The notes under the pieces were generated by a model. The model ran no database searches, was not told the DNA's origin, and saw nothing but the letters and a program-made list of their open reading frames with translations. Of a DNA stretch of 64,000 bases, positions 44,364-52,850 are shown piece by piece; within the stretch, counting starts at the first letter, position 1, and each line of letters opens with the position of its first letter. The translations under genes were made by a program, and so were the position numbers. Source of the DNA: Pseudomonas protegens CHA0 (GTDB lineage Bacteria; Pseudomonadota; Gammaproteobacteria; Pseudomonadales; Pseudomonadaceae); NCBI RefSeq assembly GCF_000397205.1, contig NC_021237.1, positions 2,233,001 through 2,297,000 of the forward strand, read 5' to 3'.

Positions 44364-44566
44364 GCGCGGTACCAGCCGAGTTTGTTCATGGCGCCGACGT
44401 CAAGGTGTTCGAGCGGGCCGCGAATCACAATCACCCGACAACCCGGGTCGACGAATTGCAGCGCCTCGGCAAGCAGCTCCATGGCTTCTGGCTCGGTGTT
44501 TTCCGGCACGACCAGGACATCACCGTCTTCAACCTTCAGCTTGTGCACCGCTTCGAGATCGATCAT
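44360..44566 (-). CDS. Small unknown protein in the lysis cassette
   Basis: A 68-aa acidic protein (MIDLEAVHKLKVEDGDVLVVPENTEPEAMELL..). The frame is fixed by 4-nt overlaps with the endolysin gene upstream and the P-loop gene downstream. No signal peptide or membrane segment. No family recognised. Confidence 0.65.
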   Translation of the reverse strand: MIDLEAVHKLKVEDGDVLVVPENTEPEAMELLAEALQFVDPGCRVIVIRGPLEHLDVGAMNKLGWYRA

Positions 44567-45405
44567 GCCGGTACCTCCTGACCGCAGCTGCAGGCGCTAT
44601 GTCGCTCATAGGCGCGCTGGAGCTTGGTGTCGTACAGGTTGCGTTGGTAGTTCGGCCCGTTGTACTGCCTGGCGAAGTCGGACCACTTGCGGGCCTTCAG
44701 CGCTTTGTGGAGGGCCGGATCGGTCTCGATGAAGCGGACGAAGGCCTCAAACTGGCGGGGCTCGCTCGCGCTCATGGCCGTCACGAAGTCCTGCACGCTG
44801 GCATAGCCGAGGCGCTTCCAGTGAAAGCCCATGATCTGGAAGGCGCCCCAGGAGGCAGACTCCAGGGCCGCGGTGTCATCGATCAGGCGGGCCGTGGCCA
44901 GGCGCTGATGCTCAGCAGGGCCGCCGGCATAACCACCCGGGTTCGGATTGATGATGGCCGGGTACTGCGCCGCAAGCTCGTCGGCGTGGCGCTTGAGTTC
45001 TGCCGGGTCGTCGCCTGGGTAGCGTGGCGTCTTCAATTGGCGGTACATGATGTGCCGCTCAAACAGGATCGCCGGCTTGCCGTTGGCGAAGAAGCCCTTG
45101 CCGTTCGATTCGACCTCATTGACCGCGTAGACACTGGCGAGGGGCAGATCCAGGCGCTGGGCGGCGCTGACCAGGTCGGCGTTCTTCAGCAGCAGAGCGC
45201 AATCGCCACCGACCAGGCTGGTTTGGGTTTTCTCGCCGGCGATACCGTCCACCACCAGGCCGGCCTTGAGCTGGTAGGCGCGCACGGCCGCTTCGGTGGC
45301 GTCGCCGTAGTCGCCGTCCACCACCAGGATGGCCCCGTGGCTGTTGAGGTTCTTCTGCAGGCTGCGTACCGCTTGCGAGCGATCGCCGTGCCGGAGTGTG
45401 TTCAT
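44563..45405 (-). CDS. Endolysin: peptidoglycan-binding domain plus N-acetylmuramidase
   Basis: The 280-aa product has an N-terminal PG_binding_1 domain (residues 5-65, LRHGDRSQAVRSLQKNLNSHG...VDGDYG) and a DUF3380-type muramidase domain with VNEVESNGKGF (likely catalytic Glu), ILFERHIMYR, ASWGAFQIMG. No signal peptide, so release depends on the holin. It replaces the shorter P2 K lysozyme. Confidence 0.92.
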   Translation of the reverse strand: MNTLRHGDRSQAVRSLQKNLNSHGAILVVDGDYGDATEAAVRAYQLKAGLVVDGIAGEKTQTSLVGGDCALLLKNADLVSAAQRLDLPLASVYAVNEVESNGKGFFANGKPAILFERHIMYRQLKTPRYPGDDPAELKRHADELAAQYPAIINPNPGGYAGGPAEHQRLATARLIDDTAALESASWGAFQIMGFHWKRLGYASVQDFVTAMSASEPRQFEAFVRFIETDPALHKALKARKWSDFARQYNGPNYQRNLYDTKLQRAYERHSACSCGQEVPA

Positions 45406-45725
45406 AGCTGCTCTACCTTGCGGTTGAAAAACTTGCGGGCCGCGGCGCGGGTGCCCTCGACGCCGAGCAGGCCGATCACGCCGCCGAAAAACGGGGCGGT
45501 CGATGCCGGGATGCCGAGCAACGCCAAGCCGTGGCTGGCAGCCAGGGCCAGCGCCCCGCAGAGCGGCGCCTCGATCAGCACTCGGCGTAGGGTGCCCCCG
45601 CCATACATGATCCGTAGGGCCGCGATGATCAGCGCCAGGACGCCGGCGTACAGGGTCGGCCAGTTCTGTTCGAGCCAGGCGGCGAGCCAGGCCCAGGTGT
45701 CGGGACGGTCAGGCATTCGCTTCAT
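45402..45725 (-). CDS. Holin
   Basis: A 107-aa protein with about three hydrophobic stretches (LYAGVLALIIAALRIMYGG, LCGALALAASHGLALLGI, FFGGVIGLLGVEG) and a basic tail, as in lambda-family holins. ATG at 45725 (MKRMPDRPD) or 45716 (MPDRPDTW) may both be used, a dual start common in holins. Overlaps the endolysin start by 4 nt. Confidence 0.82.
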   Translation of the reverse strand: MKRMPDRPDTWAWLAAWLEQNWPTLYAGVLALIIAALRIMYGGGTLRRVLIEAPLCGALALAASHGLALLGIPASTAPFFGGVIGLLGVEGTRAAARKFFNRKVEQL

Positions 45726-45770
45726 TCCAGGGTCCAGGGTGGTAGGTCTCAAGGAGGCGGCTCAAGTGGA

Positions 45771-45983
45771 TCAGTCCCATAGGTTCACCATCTGCCGCTG
45801 TGGGGCTGTGGTCTGGGCTTCGGGCATTTGAACGGCGAGGCCTTGCGGCAGGGTGGGGCCGTGATCAGCCAGCCCGGGGTTGGCCTCAAGCACCGCCTCG
45901 GTGACGCCGGCGGTGCGGCCGTAGTGACGCCAGCAGAGAGCGTCGACGGTGTCGTTTTGCAGGGCGCGAAGGGTGACAGCCAT
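45771..45983 (-). CDS. X: Tail protein X
   Basis: P2 gpX homologue, 70 aa (P2: 67), a small LysM-like tail protein. DTVDALCWRHYGRTAGVTEAVLEANPGLADHG is the family motif. Confidence 0.94.
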   Translation of the reverse strand: MAVTLRALQNDTVDALCWRHYGRTAGVTEAVLEANPGLADHGPTLPQGLAVQMPEAQTTAPQRQMVNLWD

Positions 45984-46444
45984 CAGATCAGTTCCACGGT
46001 GGTGCGCTTGGTTCTCAGGAAATCGCGGATGGCCCAGCGTTGGTCGCGGTGGTAGTCATCGATGTTCGGGGCCAGTTCTTCGGCCTTGCGGTTGCCCGTG
46101 TTGGTGCTGTCGTAGGAGCGGTAGCGTTCACAGACCTCAGCGCCAACACCGGCCTCGATCGCTCGGCGGTACAGGTGGACCTGGGCGGACTCATCCTTGA
46201 CCAGAGGGCTGGGGACGTCTTTCAGTTCGGCATAGCCTGCAGCTTGCTGGGCTATGCGCCAGTCATCGAGCTCCCGGTTGACGCTGATGGCGGCGTTGAT
46301 CACCGCTGTTTCCAGACGAGCCGGGGTGACGCTGCTGTCGATGCGCAAGGTTGCGCGTAGCTGGTCCAGATCGATCGAGGGCCAGAATGGGTCGGTGTTG
46401 ATGTGGCCGCTTGGCGTGGTGCCGCCGGCTACGAATCCGCTCAT
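45983..46444 (-). CDS. L: Head completion/stabilisation protein L
   Basis: P2 gpL homologue, 153 aa (P2: 169). FWPSIDLDQLRATLRIDSSVTPARLETAVINAAISVNREL is typical. Stop and start of X overlap by one base. Confidence 0.93.
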   Translation of the reverse strand: MSGFVAGGTTPSGHINTDPFWPSIDLDQLRATLRIDSSVTPARLETAVINAAISVNRELDDWRIAQQAAGYAELKDVPSPLVKDESAQVHLYRRAIEAGVGAEVCERYRSYDSTNTGNRKAEELAPNIDDYHRDQRWAIRDFLRTKRTTVELI

Positions 46445-46559
46445 GGTGCTGCGCTCAATAAGTCGCCGGTGGTCGGGGCTTCACGTTCAGGCGGAGCGGT
46501 CTGGCCGATCCGCCCCGAGCCGGCGGGGTGCGTGGGGACGCTCGGTTAACTGCGTGCCC

Positions 46560-47267
46560 TTAAGGGGCGGGCGCAGTGTGTTTCTTGAGGAGGCGCTCGA
46601 CGCGCTCCAGATCCTTTTTGCCGCCGCAGTTGCTGTGCAGCTCGATGGCGCGGGCCAGGTGTGTCTTGGCCTGTTCCAGGGGCTGCAGGGCAGTGTCTGC
46701 GGGGGCGTCATCAGCGACCTGAGCAGAAAGCGCCTTGCCGATGGCCAGGTGCAGTTTGGCCCGGGCCTGGTCCGGCATGTCTTCCTTGGTGGTGATCTGC
46801 TCGGTGCGCAGTAGCAAATCCAGGTCAAAGCTGCCGCCGGCTTTCTGGGCCTTCAACGCGGCTTCGGCGATCTCTTCGGCGACAATGGTGCCGGTGGTGC
46901 GCTCGAAGCGATCCGGCATCAGCAGCTGGTGCTCGATCACGTAGGCGGCGATGTCCAGGGCACCCTTGAAGTCGCCGGCGTCCATGCGCCAGACCATCAG
47001 GGTGGTCAGCACCTGGTCTTGGGCACCTTTGCCCTCGGCGAGCATGCCTTCGACGTAGGGCTCGTACTCCGGCAGTAATTGCCGCTTGAGCTCTGCCTTG
47101 CCCTCGGTGGACTGCACCTGTTTCAGCCGCAGGTAGTCCTGTTGGAGTTTGGCGAGGTGCAGCTCGTAAATGGTGGCGCCTTCCATTGTCAGGGCTGGCC
47201 CGGCGACAGCAGCCGCTGCAACGGCTGCTGTTACGCGTTGGAAGTGACGACGGCAGGGGTTGGTCAT
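46560..47267 (-). CDS. M: Terminase endonuclease (small) subunit M
   Basis: P2 gpM homologue, 235 aa (P2: 247). RRHFQRVTAAVAAAA at the N-terminus, then MVWRMDAGDFKGALDIAAYVIEHQLLMPDRFERTTGTIVAEEIA, is diagnostic. Cuts cos and binds DNA with gpP. A 115-bp gap to L contains no gene I can support. Confidence 0.94.
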   Translation of the reverse strand: MTNPCRRHFQRVTAAVAAAAVAGPALTMEGATIYELHLAKLQQDYLRLKQVQSTEGKAELKRQLLPEYEPYVEGMLAEGKGAQDQVLTTLMVWRMDAGDFKGALDIAAYVIEHQLLMPDRFERTTGTIVAEEIAEAALKAQKAGGSFDLDLLLRTEQITTKEDMPDQARAKLHLAIGKALSAQVADDAPADTALQPLEQAKTHLARAIELHSNCGGKKDLERVERLLKKHTAPAP

Positions 47268-47278
47268 GATTGCCGGCC

Positions 47279-48286
47279 TCAGCTCAGGGTGATGTTTTCG
47301 GCCATGGCAGCGCAGCCCAGGTCTTCGATCACGTAGCTTTCATTGACCGATTCGAAGTTTTCGATGCGGTCGCGTTTGGCGTTGTCGACGACGGTGCGGC
47401 GGCGGGTGCCTTCCTGCCAATACAGCGACAGGTTGTCGAGGCGGGTCACCAACAGGCCGTTGGCCGGGAAGTGCGGCACCCGAACGGCTGGCAGGTTGCC
47501 AATGCGCTTTTGGCTGGTGACGATATCGGCCGCGAGCATCTCGGTCGGCGCCTGGGTTTTGTTGATGATCGGGAAGTACTTGTCGGCCAGTAGCTGGCGA
47601 CCGCAGACCACCACCAGTTCGGTGTCTTCCTGGTACCAGGGCTCAATGAACTCGTTGACCATGCTGACGACCAGGGCGTCGATGTTTTCGAAGTCCTTGC
47701 CCGCACCGATCTGGATCTTGCCGCTGCCGTCGACCACTTCGTGCAACACGCGAGCGGCGTTTTCCAGGCGCATTTTCTGCAGCCAGCCAATGTTCACGTC
47801 TTGCAACAGCGGGTTGGTGGATGGGTTGGAGGTTGCGGCGCGGCTGGTGCCGTTCCAGCCGATCATGATCCGGTTGAGGGCCTGGGCCTTGATGATGGCG
47901 TCACGAATGCGCGCCTGAAAGTCCTTGAACTTGGCCCACTGGTCGAGCTTCTGGTAGCGAATCCCAGTGTCGAAGTTGGTCTGAGTGCAGGCGTACCCGC
48001 GATTGTCCAGGCCGCTCGGGTCGCGGGGCTCACGGTCCTTGACGGTGGTGTCGGTGGTGCTGGCAATGGTCCCGTCGATGCCGATGCCGATCTTCTCGCC
48101 CGACTGTTCGGAGACGCCGTAAACGTTGATGGCGCTGAGGAAGGCGCTGGACTCCTGAATGCGGGTTTCCAGGGTCTGGGCAACGCTGGGGGCGGCAGTG
48201 AATTTGGTGGTGACGTCGCTCACGCCGTGCAGCTGCGCGAGTTGTTGCAAGTAGGCGTTGTACAGGACGCGGGTATCGTTACGCAT
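47279..48286 (-). CDS. N: Major capsid protein N
   Basis: P2 gpN homologue, 335 aa (P2: 357), HK97-fold capsid. MRNDTRVLYNAYLQQLAQLHGV, GWNGTSRAATSNPSTNPLLQDVNIGWLQKMR and the C-terminal SYVIEDLGCAAMAENI are characteristic. Confidence 0.95.
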   Translation of the reverse strand: MRNDTRVLYNAYLQQLAQLHGVSDVTTKFTAAPSVAQTLETRIQESSAFLSAINVYGVSEQSGEKIGIGIDGTIASTTDTTVKDREPRDPSGLDNRGYACTQTNFDTGIRYQKLDQWAKFKDFQARIRDAIIKAQALNRIMIGWNGTSRAATSNPSTNPLLQDVNIGWLQKMRLENAARVLHEVVDGSGKIQIGAGKDFENIDALVVSMVNEFIEPWYQEDTELVVVCGRQLLADKYFPIINKTQAPTEMLAADIVTSQKRIGNLPAVRVPHFPANGLLVTRLDNLSLYWQEGTRRRTVVDNAKRDRIENFESVNESYVIEDLGCAAMAENITLS

Positions 48287-48330
48287 GGTGTTCTCCGATG
48301 TTCCTTGGCTTGGTGGTGTCCGTGTTGGGA

Positions 48331-49209
48331 TCAGCAGTCGGTGACGAGAGCCCCGTCACCACCCGTAGCCGCGGGGCGAGCGGTGAACTGCGGTTGCTGG
48401 CTGGTGCCGGCAGGCGTCTTTTCGAGCTTTTCCATCAGCGTCGAAAAATCGGCAGCCAGTTTTTCGTGCTTGGCCAGTAGGCTTTCGCGGGCGGCCTTTT
48501 CGGCGGCGAAGGCCTGGCCCTGGCCGGCGACGTGCTCAGCCATGGCCTCGACGGCCTCGCCGAGCTCGGTGAATAGAATGGCGTCCTTGCCTTCCTTGTC
48601 CTTGCTCTTACCGAGCAGGTCGAGCACGCGGCTGAACAGGCCAGCGACCTTGCCGCCTTCGTCCTCGACTTCCTCGAATTCAAGGGCCACCTCGATGGCC
48701 TCGGAAAACAGGTTGCTGGAGTCGCGCTTGCGGGCTGCCAGCGGGTTTTTGTCCGGGTTCTGGGCGCTGAACGTCAGCATTTCGGTACCCAGGCTGGCCG
48801 GGGTATCGGTCACCGCGATGCCGTCCAGGTAAGCGCGGCCGGTGTCGGCGAACTTCGGGCGGATCTCGATGCTGGTGTAGAGCTTCTGTCGGGCCTTGTT
48901 CATGTTCACTAGGTCGGCAGTGGGTTCGATCTGGGCGAACAGGGCGAGCTTCTTGGCGCCGGCAATCTCGACCTCTTCGGTCTTCAACGCGACCACATCG
49001 CCGTAGGCGCGGAACGGGCTGTCCGGCAGCAGGCTGCGCATGTGCTCGATCCAGACCCGAGCGCCGTAGGTGTTCAGGCTGTAGGTCTCGGCAGCGTCGA
49101 CCAACCATTGCCGTTCGATCTGGCGGCCATCGGTGGTGGCGCCTTCAACGGCGACGCGGAAGAACTTGGAACGGTGTTTCTTGGTTGGGGTGTCGGTTTT
49201 GCCGGCCAT
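48331..49209 (-). CDS. O: Capsid scaffolding protein O
   Basis: P2 gpO homologue, 292 aa (P2: 284), a scaffold with an N-terminal serine protease region that matures the capsid. KFFRVAVEGATTDGRQIERQWL and TYGARVWIEHMRSLLPDSPFRAYGDV are typical; the C-terminus is coiled coil (AEKAARESLLAKHEKLAADF). ATG at 49209 with GAGG upstream. First gene of the O block. Confidence 0.94.
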   Translation of the reverse strand: MAGKTDTPTKKHRSKFFRVAVEGATTDGRQIERQWLVDAAETYSLNTYGARVWIEHMRSLLPDSPFRAYGDVVALKTEEVEIAGAKKLALFAQIEPTADLVNMNKARQKLYTSIEIRPKFADTGRAYLDGIAVTDTPASLGTEMLTFSAQNPDKNPLAARKRDSSNLFSEAIEVALEFEEVEDEGGKVAGLFSRVLDLLGKSKDKEGKDAILFTELGEAVEAMAEHVAGQGQAFAAEKAARESLLAKHEKLAADFSTLMEKLEKTPAGTSQQPQFTARPAATGGDGALVTDC

Positions 49210-49293
49210 GCGTGAATCCTCAGTGCGGTGGCTGTGTGCCTTGGCGATGAGGGCATGTTGTTGAGCGCGGGCGAGACGGGCAACGAGGCGCTG

Positions 49294-49314
49294 TTGTAGA
49301 TCCGCGGCGTACAA
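49294..49314. promoter_or_regulatory. Putative Ogr site between O and P
   Basis: TTGTA-N11-TACAA, a perfect 5-bp dyad in the divergent O/P region. Its centre is 57 bp before the P start and 95 bp before the O start, so it could serve either or both directions. Confidence 0.65.
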
Positions 49315-49360
49315 GGGGCGGCGCGGGAAGTGTTCGCGCGCGGGCGGCAGCATCTGCGCC

Positions 49361-51118
49361 ATGAATGCCATCGTCGATTTGCCCACCGATCATCGCCGCC
49401 ACGCCAAACACCTGTATTGGCAGGGCTATCGCGTGTGCGAGATCGCCGAGCTGATCGGGGAGAAGGAAAAGACCCTGCACAGCTGGAAGGCCCGGGACGA
49501 ATGGGACCGGGCCACGCCGCTGGAGCGCATCGAAGCGGCCACCGAAGCGCGCCTGGTGCAGTTGATCCTCAAGGACCCCAAGTCAGGGGCGGACTACAAG
49601 GAAATCGACCTGCTGCACCGCCAGCTGGAGCGCCAGGCGCGAATCCGGCGCTTTACCGAGGGCGGTACCGAAACCGAGCTGAACCCGAACCTGGCCAAGC
49701 GTAACGAGGGGCCGAAGAAGGCACCGAAGCGCAACGAGTTCGATGAAGAACACATCGAAAAGCTGACCGAGGCATTCATCGATGGCTGTTTCGGCTATCA
49801 GCTGGACTGGTACAAGGCGGGCAACCAGCGTACCCGCGCCATCCTCAAGTCCCGGCAGATCGGCGCGACGTTCTACTTTGCCCGGGAGGCGCTGATCGAT
49901 GCGTTGACTACTGGGCGCAATCAGATCTTCCTGTCGGCCTCGAAGAATCAGGCGCACATCTTCAAGGCCTACATCCAGGCCTTCGCCCGTGAGACGGTCG
50001 GTATCGAGCTGACCGGCGATCCGATCATCTTGGGCAACGGCGCCGAGCTGCACTTCCTGGGGACCAACGCCCGTACGGCCCAGGGTTATCACGGCAACTT
50101 CTACTTCGACGAATTCTTCTGGACCTTCAAGTTCAAGGAACTCAACAAGGTCGCCAGCGGCATGGCGATGCAGAAGCAATACCGCCGGACCTACTTCTCG
50201 ACGCCGTCGAGCATGGCGCATGAGGCCTACACCTTCTGGACCGGTGAGCGCTTCAACAAGGGCAAGCCGGCGGCTCAGCGGATCAAGCTCGACGTGTCCC
50301 ACAACGCCCTGCAGCAGGGGCGGCTCTGCGAGGACCGGATCTGGCGCCAGATCGTCACCATCCTGGACGCGGAAGGGCGGGGCTGTGATCTGTTCGATCT
50401 GGACGAGCTGCGGCTTGAGTACGACGCCGAGGCCTTCCAGAACCTGCTGATGTGCCAGTTCATCGACGACGGGGCCAGCATCTTTCCGCTGGCAATGCTG
50501 CAGCCCTGCATGGTGGACAGTTGGGACCTCTGGGCAGAGGACTACAAACCCTTCGCCGCGCGGCCGTTCGGCGATCGCCAGGTCTGGGTGGGCTATGACC
50601 CGGCGGAAAACGGCGATAGCGCAGGCATGGTGGTGATCGCTCCCCCCATGGTACCCGGCGGCAAGTTCCGAATCCTTGAGCGACACCAGTTCCGCGGCAT
50701 GGACTTCGCGGCCCAGGCCGAGGCCATTCGACAGGTCACCCAGCGCTACTGGGTGACCTACATCGGGATCGACATCACCGGCATGGGTTCAGGCGTGGCG
50801 CAGCTGGTGAAGTCGTTCTTTCCGAACATCACCACCTTCAGCTACTCGCCCGAAGTCAAAACCCGCCTGGTGCTGAAAGCCTACGACGTGATCAAGAACG
50901 GCCGGCTGGAGTTCGATGCCGGCTGGACGGATATGGCCCAGTCGCTGATGGCTATTCGAAAGACCGTCACCGCCTCCGGGCGCCAGTTCACCTACACGGC
51001 CGGTCGCACCGACGAAACCGGCCATGCCGACTTGGCGTGGGCGACCTTCCACGCCCTGCACAACGAACCCCTCGAAGGGCAGACCACGGCGAACACCGGA
51101 TTTATGGAGTCCTACTGA
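49361..51118 (+). CDS. P: Terminase large subunit P
   Basis: P2 gpP homologue, 585 aa (P2: 590), the packaging ATPase. An N-terminal helix-turn-helix (YWQGYRVCEIAELIGEKEKTLHSWK) is followed by the ATPase motif LKSRQIGATFYFAREAL, the Walker A variant of this family, and FYFDEFFW as Walker B. The C-terminal nuclease-like part has WVGYDPAENGDS and GIDITGMGSG. The ATG lacks a ribosome site. Confidence 0.95.
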   Translation: MNAIVDLPTDHRRHAKHLYWQGYRVCEIAELIGEKEKTLHSWKARDEWDRATPLERIEAATEARLVQLILKDPKSGADYKEIDLLHRQLERQARIRRFTEGGTETELNPNLAKRNEGPKKAPKRNEFDEEHIEKLTEAFIDGCFGYQLDWYKAGNQRTRAILKSRQIGATFYFAREALIDALTTGRNQIFLSASKNQAHIFKAYIQAFARETVGIELTGDPIILGNGAELHFLGTNARTAQGYHGNFYFDEFFWTFKFKELNKVASGMAMQKQYRRTYFSTPSSMAHEAYTFWTGERFNKGKPAAQRIKLDVSHNALQQGRLCEDRIWRQIVTILDAEGRGCDLFDLDELRLEYDAEAFQNLLMCQFIDDGASIFPLAMLQPCMVDSWDLWAEDYKPFAARPFGDRQVWVGYDPAENGDSAGMVVIAPPMVPGGKFRILERHQFRGMDFAAQAEAIRQVTQRYWVTYIGIDITGMGSGVAQLVKSFFPNITTFSYSPEVKTRLVLKAYDVIKNGRLEFDAGWTDMAQSLMAIRKTVTASGRQFTYTAGRTDETGHADLAWATFHALHNEPLEGQTTANTGFMESY

Positions 51119-52167
51119 TGAGCAGACGTAACCGCGGAAAACAGCTGGTAACCGCCAATGCCCCGAAAGAAGGGGAGCTGCTGCAGGCCGAGGCCGGCCC
51201 GGTGGAGGCCTTCACCTTTGGGGACCCGATGCCGGTGCTGGATGGCCGCGAAATCCTCGACTACCTGCAGTGCTGGCTCAATGGCCGCTGGTACGAAACG
51301 CCGATGTCCATGGATGGCCTGGCCAAGACCACCCGTGCCAGCGTGTATCTGCAATCGGGGCTGAACTTCAAGCGCAACATGCTGGCCCGCACCTTCATCC
51401 CCCACAAGCTGCTCAGCCGACAGGCCTTCGAGCAGTTCGCCCTGGACTGGCTCTGGTGCGGTAACTGCTACCTGGAGAAGCGCAACAACATGCTGCGCAA
51501 CACCTTGGCACTGGTCCCGCCGCTGGCCAAATACATGCGCCGCGGCGCCGATCTGGTGACCTACTACCAGGTGAGGGGCTGGAAGGACGAGCACGAATTC
51601 GCCCCAGGCTCCATCTGCCACCTGCGGGAGGCTGATATCAATCAGGAGATTTACGGCCTGCCGGAGTGGTTGGCGGCGCTGCAAAGCGCACTGTTGAACG
51701 AGAGCGCCACGCTGTTCCGCCGCAAGTACTACAACAACGGCAGTCATGCGGGTTTCATCCTCTACATGACCGACGCGGCGCAGAAGGAAGAGGACATCGA
51801 TTCGCTACGTGCCGCGCTGAAAAACTCGAAAGGCCCGGGCAACTTCCGCAACCTGTTCGTCTACGCACCCGCCGGGAAGAAGGACGGCATCCAGCTGATC
51901 CCGGTCAGTGAGGTGGCGGCAAAGGACGAGTTCAGCTCAATCAAGAACATCAGCCGCGACGATTTGCTCGCGGCCTTGCGCATTCCGCCACAGTTGATGG
52001 GCATCGTGCCGCAGAACGCGGGCGGTTTCGGGTCGTTGCGGGAGGCTGCTGAGGTTTGGGCGGTGAACGAGCTGGAGCCGTTGCAGGCGCGCCTGGCCCA
52101 GGTCAATGAGTGGCTGGGTGAGGAGGTTGTCAGGTTCAGGGAGTTTGAGTTAAGCGCGAGGGAGTAA
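51118..52167 (+). CDS. Q: Portal protein Q
   Basis: P2 gpQ homologue, 349 aa (P2: 344), the portal vertex. FTFGDPMPVLDGREILDYLQCWLNGRWYE and the C-terminal PPQLMGIVPQNAGGFGSLREAAEVW are diagnostic. ATG overlaps the P stop (TGATG). Confidence 0.95.
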   Translation: MSRRNRGKQLVTANAPKEGELLQAEAGPVEAFTFGDPMPVLDGREILDYLQCWLNGRWYETPMSMDGLAKTTRASVYLQSGLNFKRNMLARTFIPHKLLSRQAFEQFALDWLWCGNCYLEKRNNMLRNTLALVPPLAKYMRRGADLVTYYQVRGWKDEHEFAPGSICHLREADINQEIYGLPEWLAALQSALLNESATLFRRKYYNNGSHAGFILYMTDAAQKEEDIDSLRAALKNSKGPGNFRNLFVYAPAGKKDGIQLIPVSEVAAKDEFSSIKNISRDDLLAALRIPPQLMGIVPQNAGGFGSLREAAEVWAVNELEPLQARLAQVNEWLGEEVVRFREFELSARE

Positions 52168-52226
52168 GATCCGCAAAGTGAGTATATGAGGTCAGACCCA
52201 CATCTGAAGTGGCTTTTACTGGAGGT

Positions 52227-52249
52227 AAAAAACCCCGCCGAAGCGGGGT
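52227..52249 (-). terminator. Terminator of the 37-aa gene
   Basis: On the minus strand ACCCCGC-TTCG-GCGGGGT is followed by a T run. It lies 11 nt beyond the stop of the gene at 52261-52374. On the plus strand there is no T run, so it does not end Q. Confidence 0.8.
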
Positions 52250-52260
52250 CTGTATGTGGT

Positions 52261-52374
52261 TTAAAAAATGTCGTGGTGATCGCGTAGCCAAGAAAAAACG
52301 CGATACGCCTGGGCCATTTGCACAAAGGCACAGAAACCCTTCCACATACGGTGAGCAAATTTGGAAAGCTCCAT
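52261..52374 (-). CDS. Small protein of 37 aa with its own transcription unit
   Basis: Starts MELSKFAHRMWKGFCAFVQM and ends FSWLRDHHDIF: amphipathic, aromatic and basic. A perfect AGGAGG lies 6 nt before the ATG and a strong terminator follows the stop. The upstream minus-strand region (52375-52560) can fold into several hairpins, suggesting a structured 5' leader. Resembles the setting of small phage toxins or regulators; no family recognised. Confidence 0.65.
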   Translation of the reverse strand: MELSKFAHRMWKGFCAFVQMAQAYRVFSWLRDHHDIF

Positions 52375-52850
52375 AAGCAGCCTCCTCAAAGAAGCCCGAC
52401 ACAACCACCGCCTTAACCGGGCTGAGCGGTGATGGTAACTGAAAGGTGGTCGAACGCTTTCAGCGTGCCAGGCATTAATCGGCCCTTCCATCCCGGCACG
52501 TTTTCCAGACGTGGTGAAGGGGCTAGGGCCATGCAAGACCCTTGCCCTACGTAATACCCCAAAACGCGGGATAGGAAAAAGCACTTTGACGCCTTTTTGA
52601 AGTATATTTTCCAGACCTGACGGAAGGCCTTGACGCGGGCGTTCGAGGTTGTTCTAGGTGTTGTGGGGGCACTAGGATAAATGACGTCATCGGCGATCTT
52701 TTCGCTACGTTTCGCCAAGGATCGCTACGTTTCGCTGAGTTACTACTTGCACGGTGATGCGGATAAGCACCCGCTCAAACGATGAGCTCAACTGGTTACC
52801 TGTGTTGACGCCATTGCGTAATGACGACGTCGTCAATTAAGATCGATTTG
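52375..52850. other. Structured non-coding region with repeats
   Basis: No supported gene. It holds an 18-bp repeat (52450-52467, again at 52851-52868), a hairpin CGTGCC..GGCACG followed by TTTT (52465-52504), and CTGAAAG/CTTTCAG (52439-52463). The palindrome ATGACGTCAT (52681-52690) and a direct repeat TCGCTACGTTTCGC at 52702 and 52722 follow. The perfect palindrome TGACGACGTCGTCA (52822-52835) is the last element. Confidence 0.6.

Noticed and set aside
22051..52167. Region read as an R-type pyocin because of PrtN and contractile tail genes
   Set aside because: Capsid, scaffold, portal, both terminase subunits and an integrase are present, so it is a phage and not a tailocin.
52413..52718. 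101-aa minus-strand frame upstream of the 37-aa gene
   Set aside because: No ribosome site; contains the 18-mer and hairpins that explain the region without coding.
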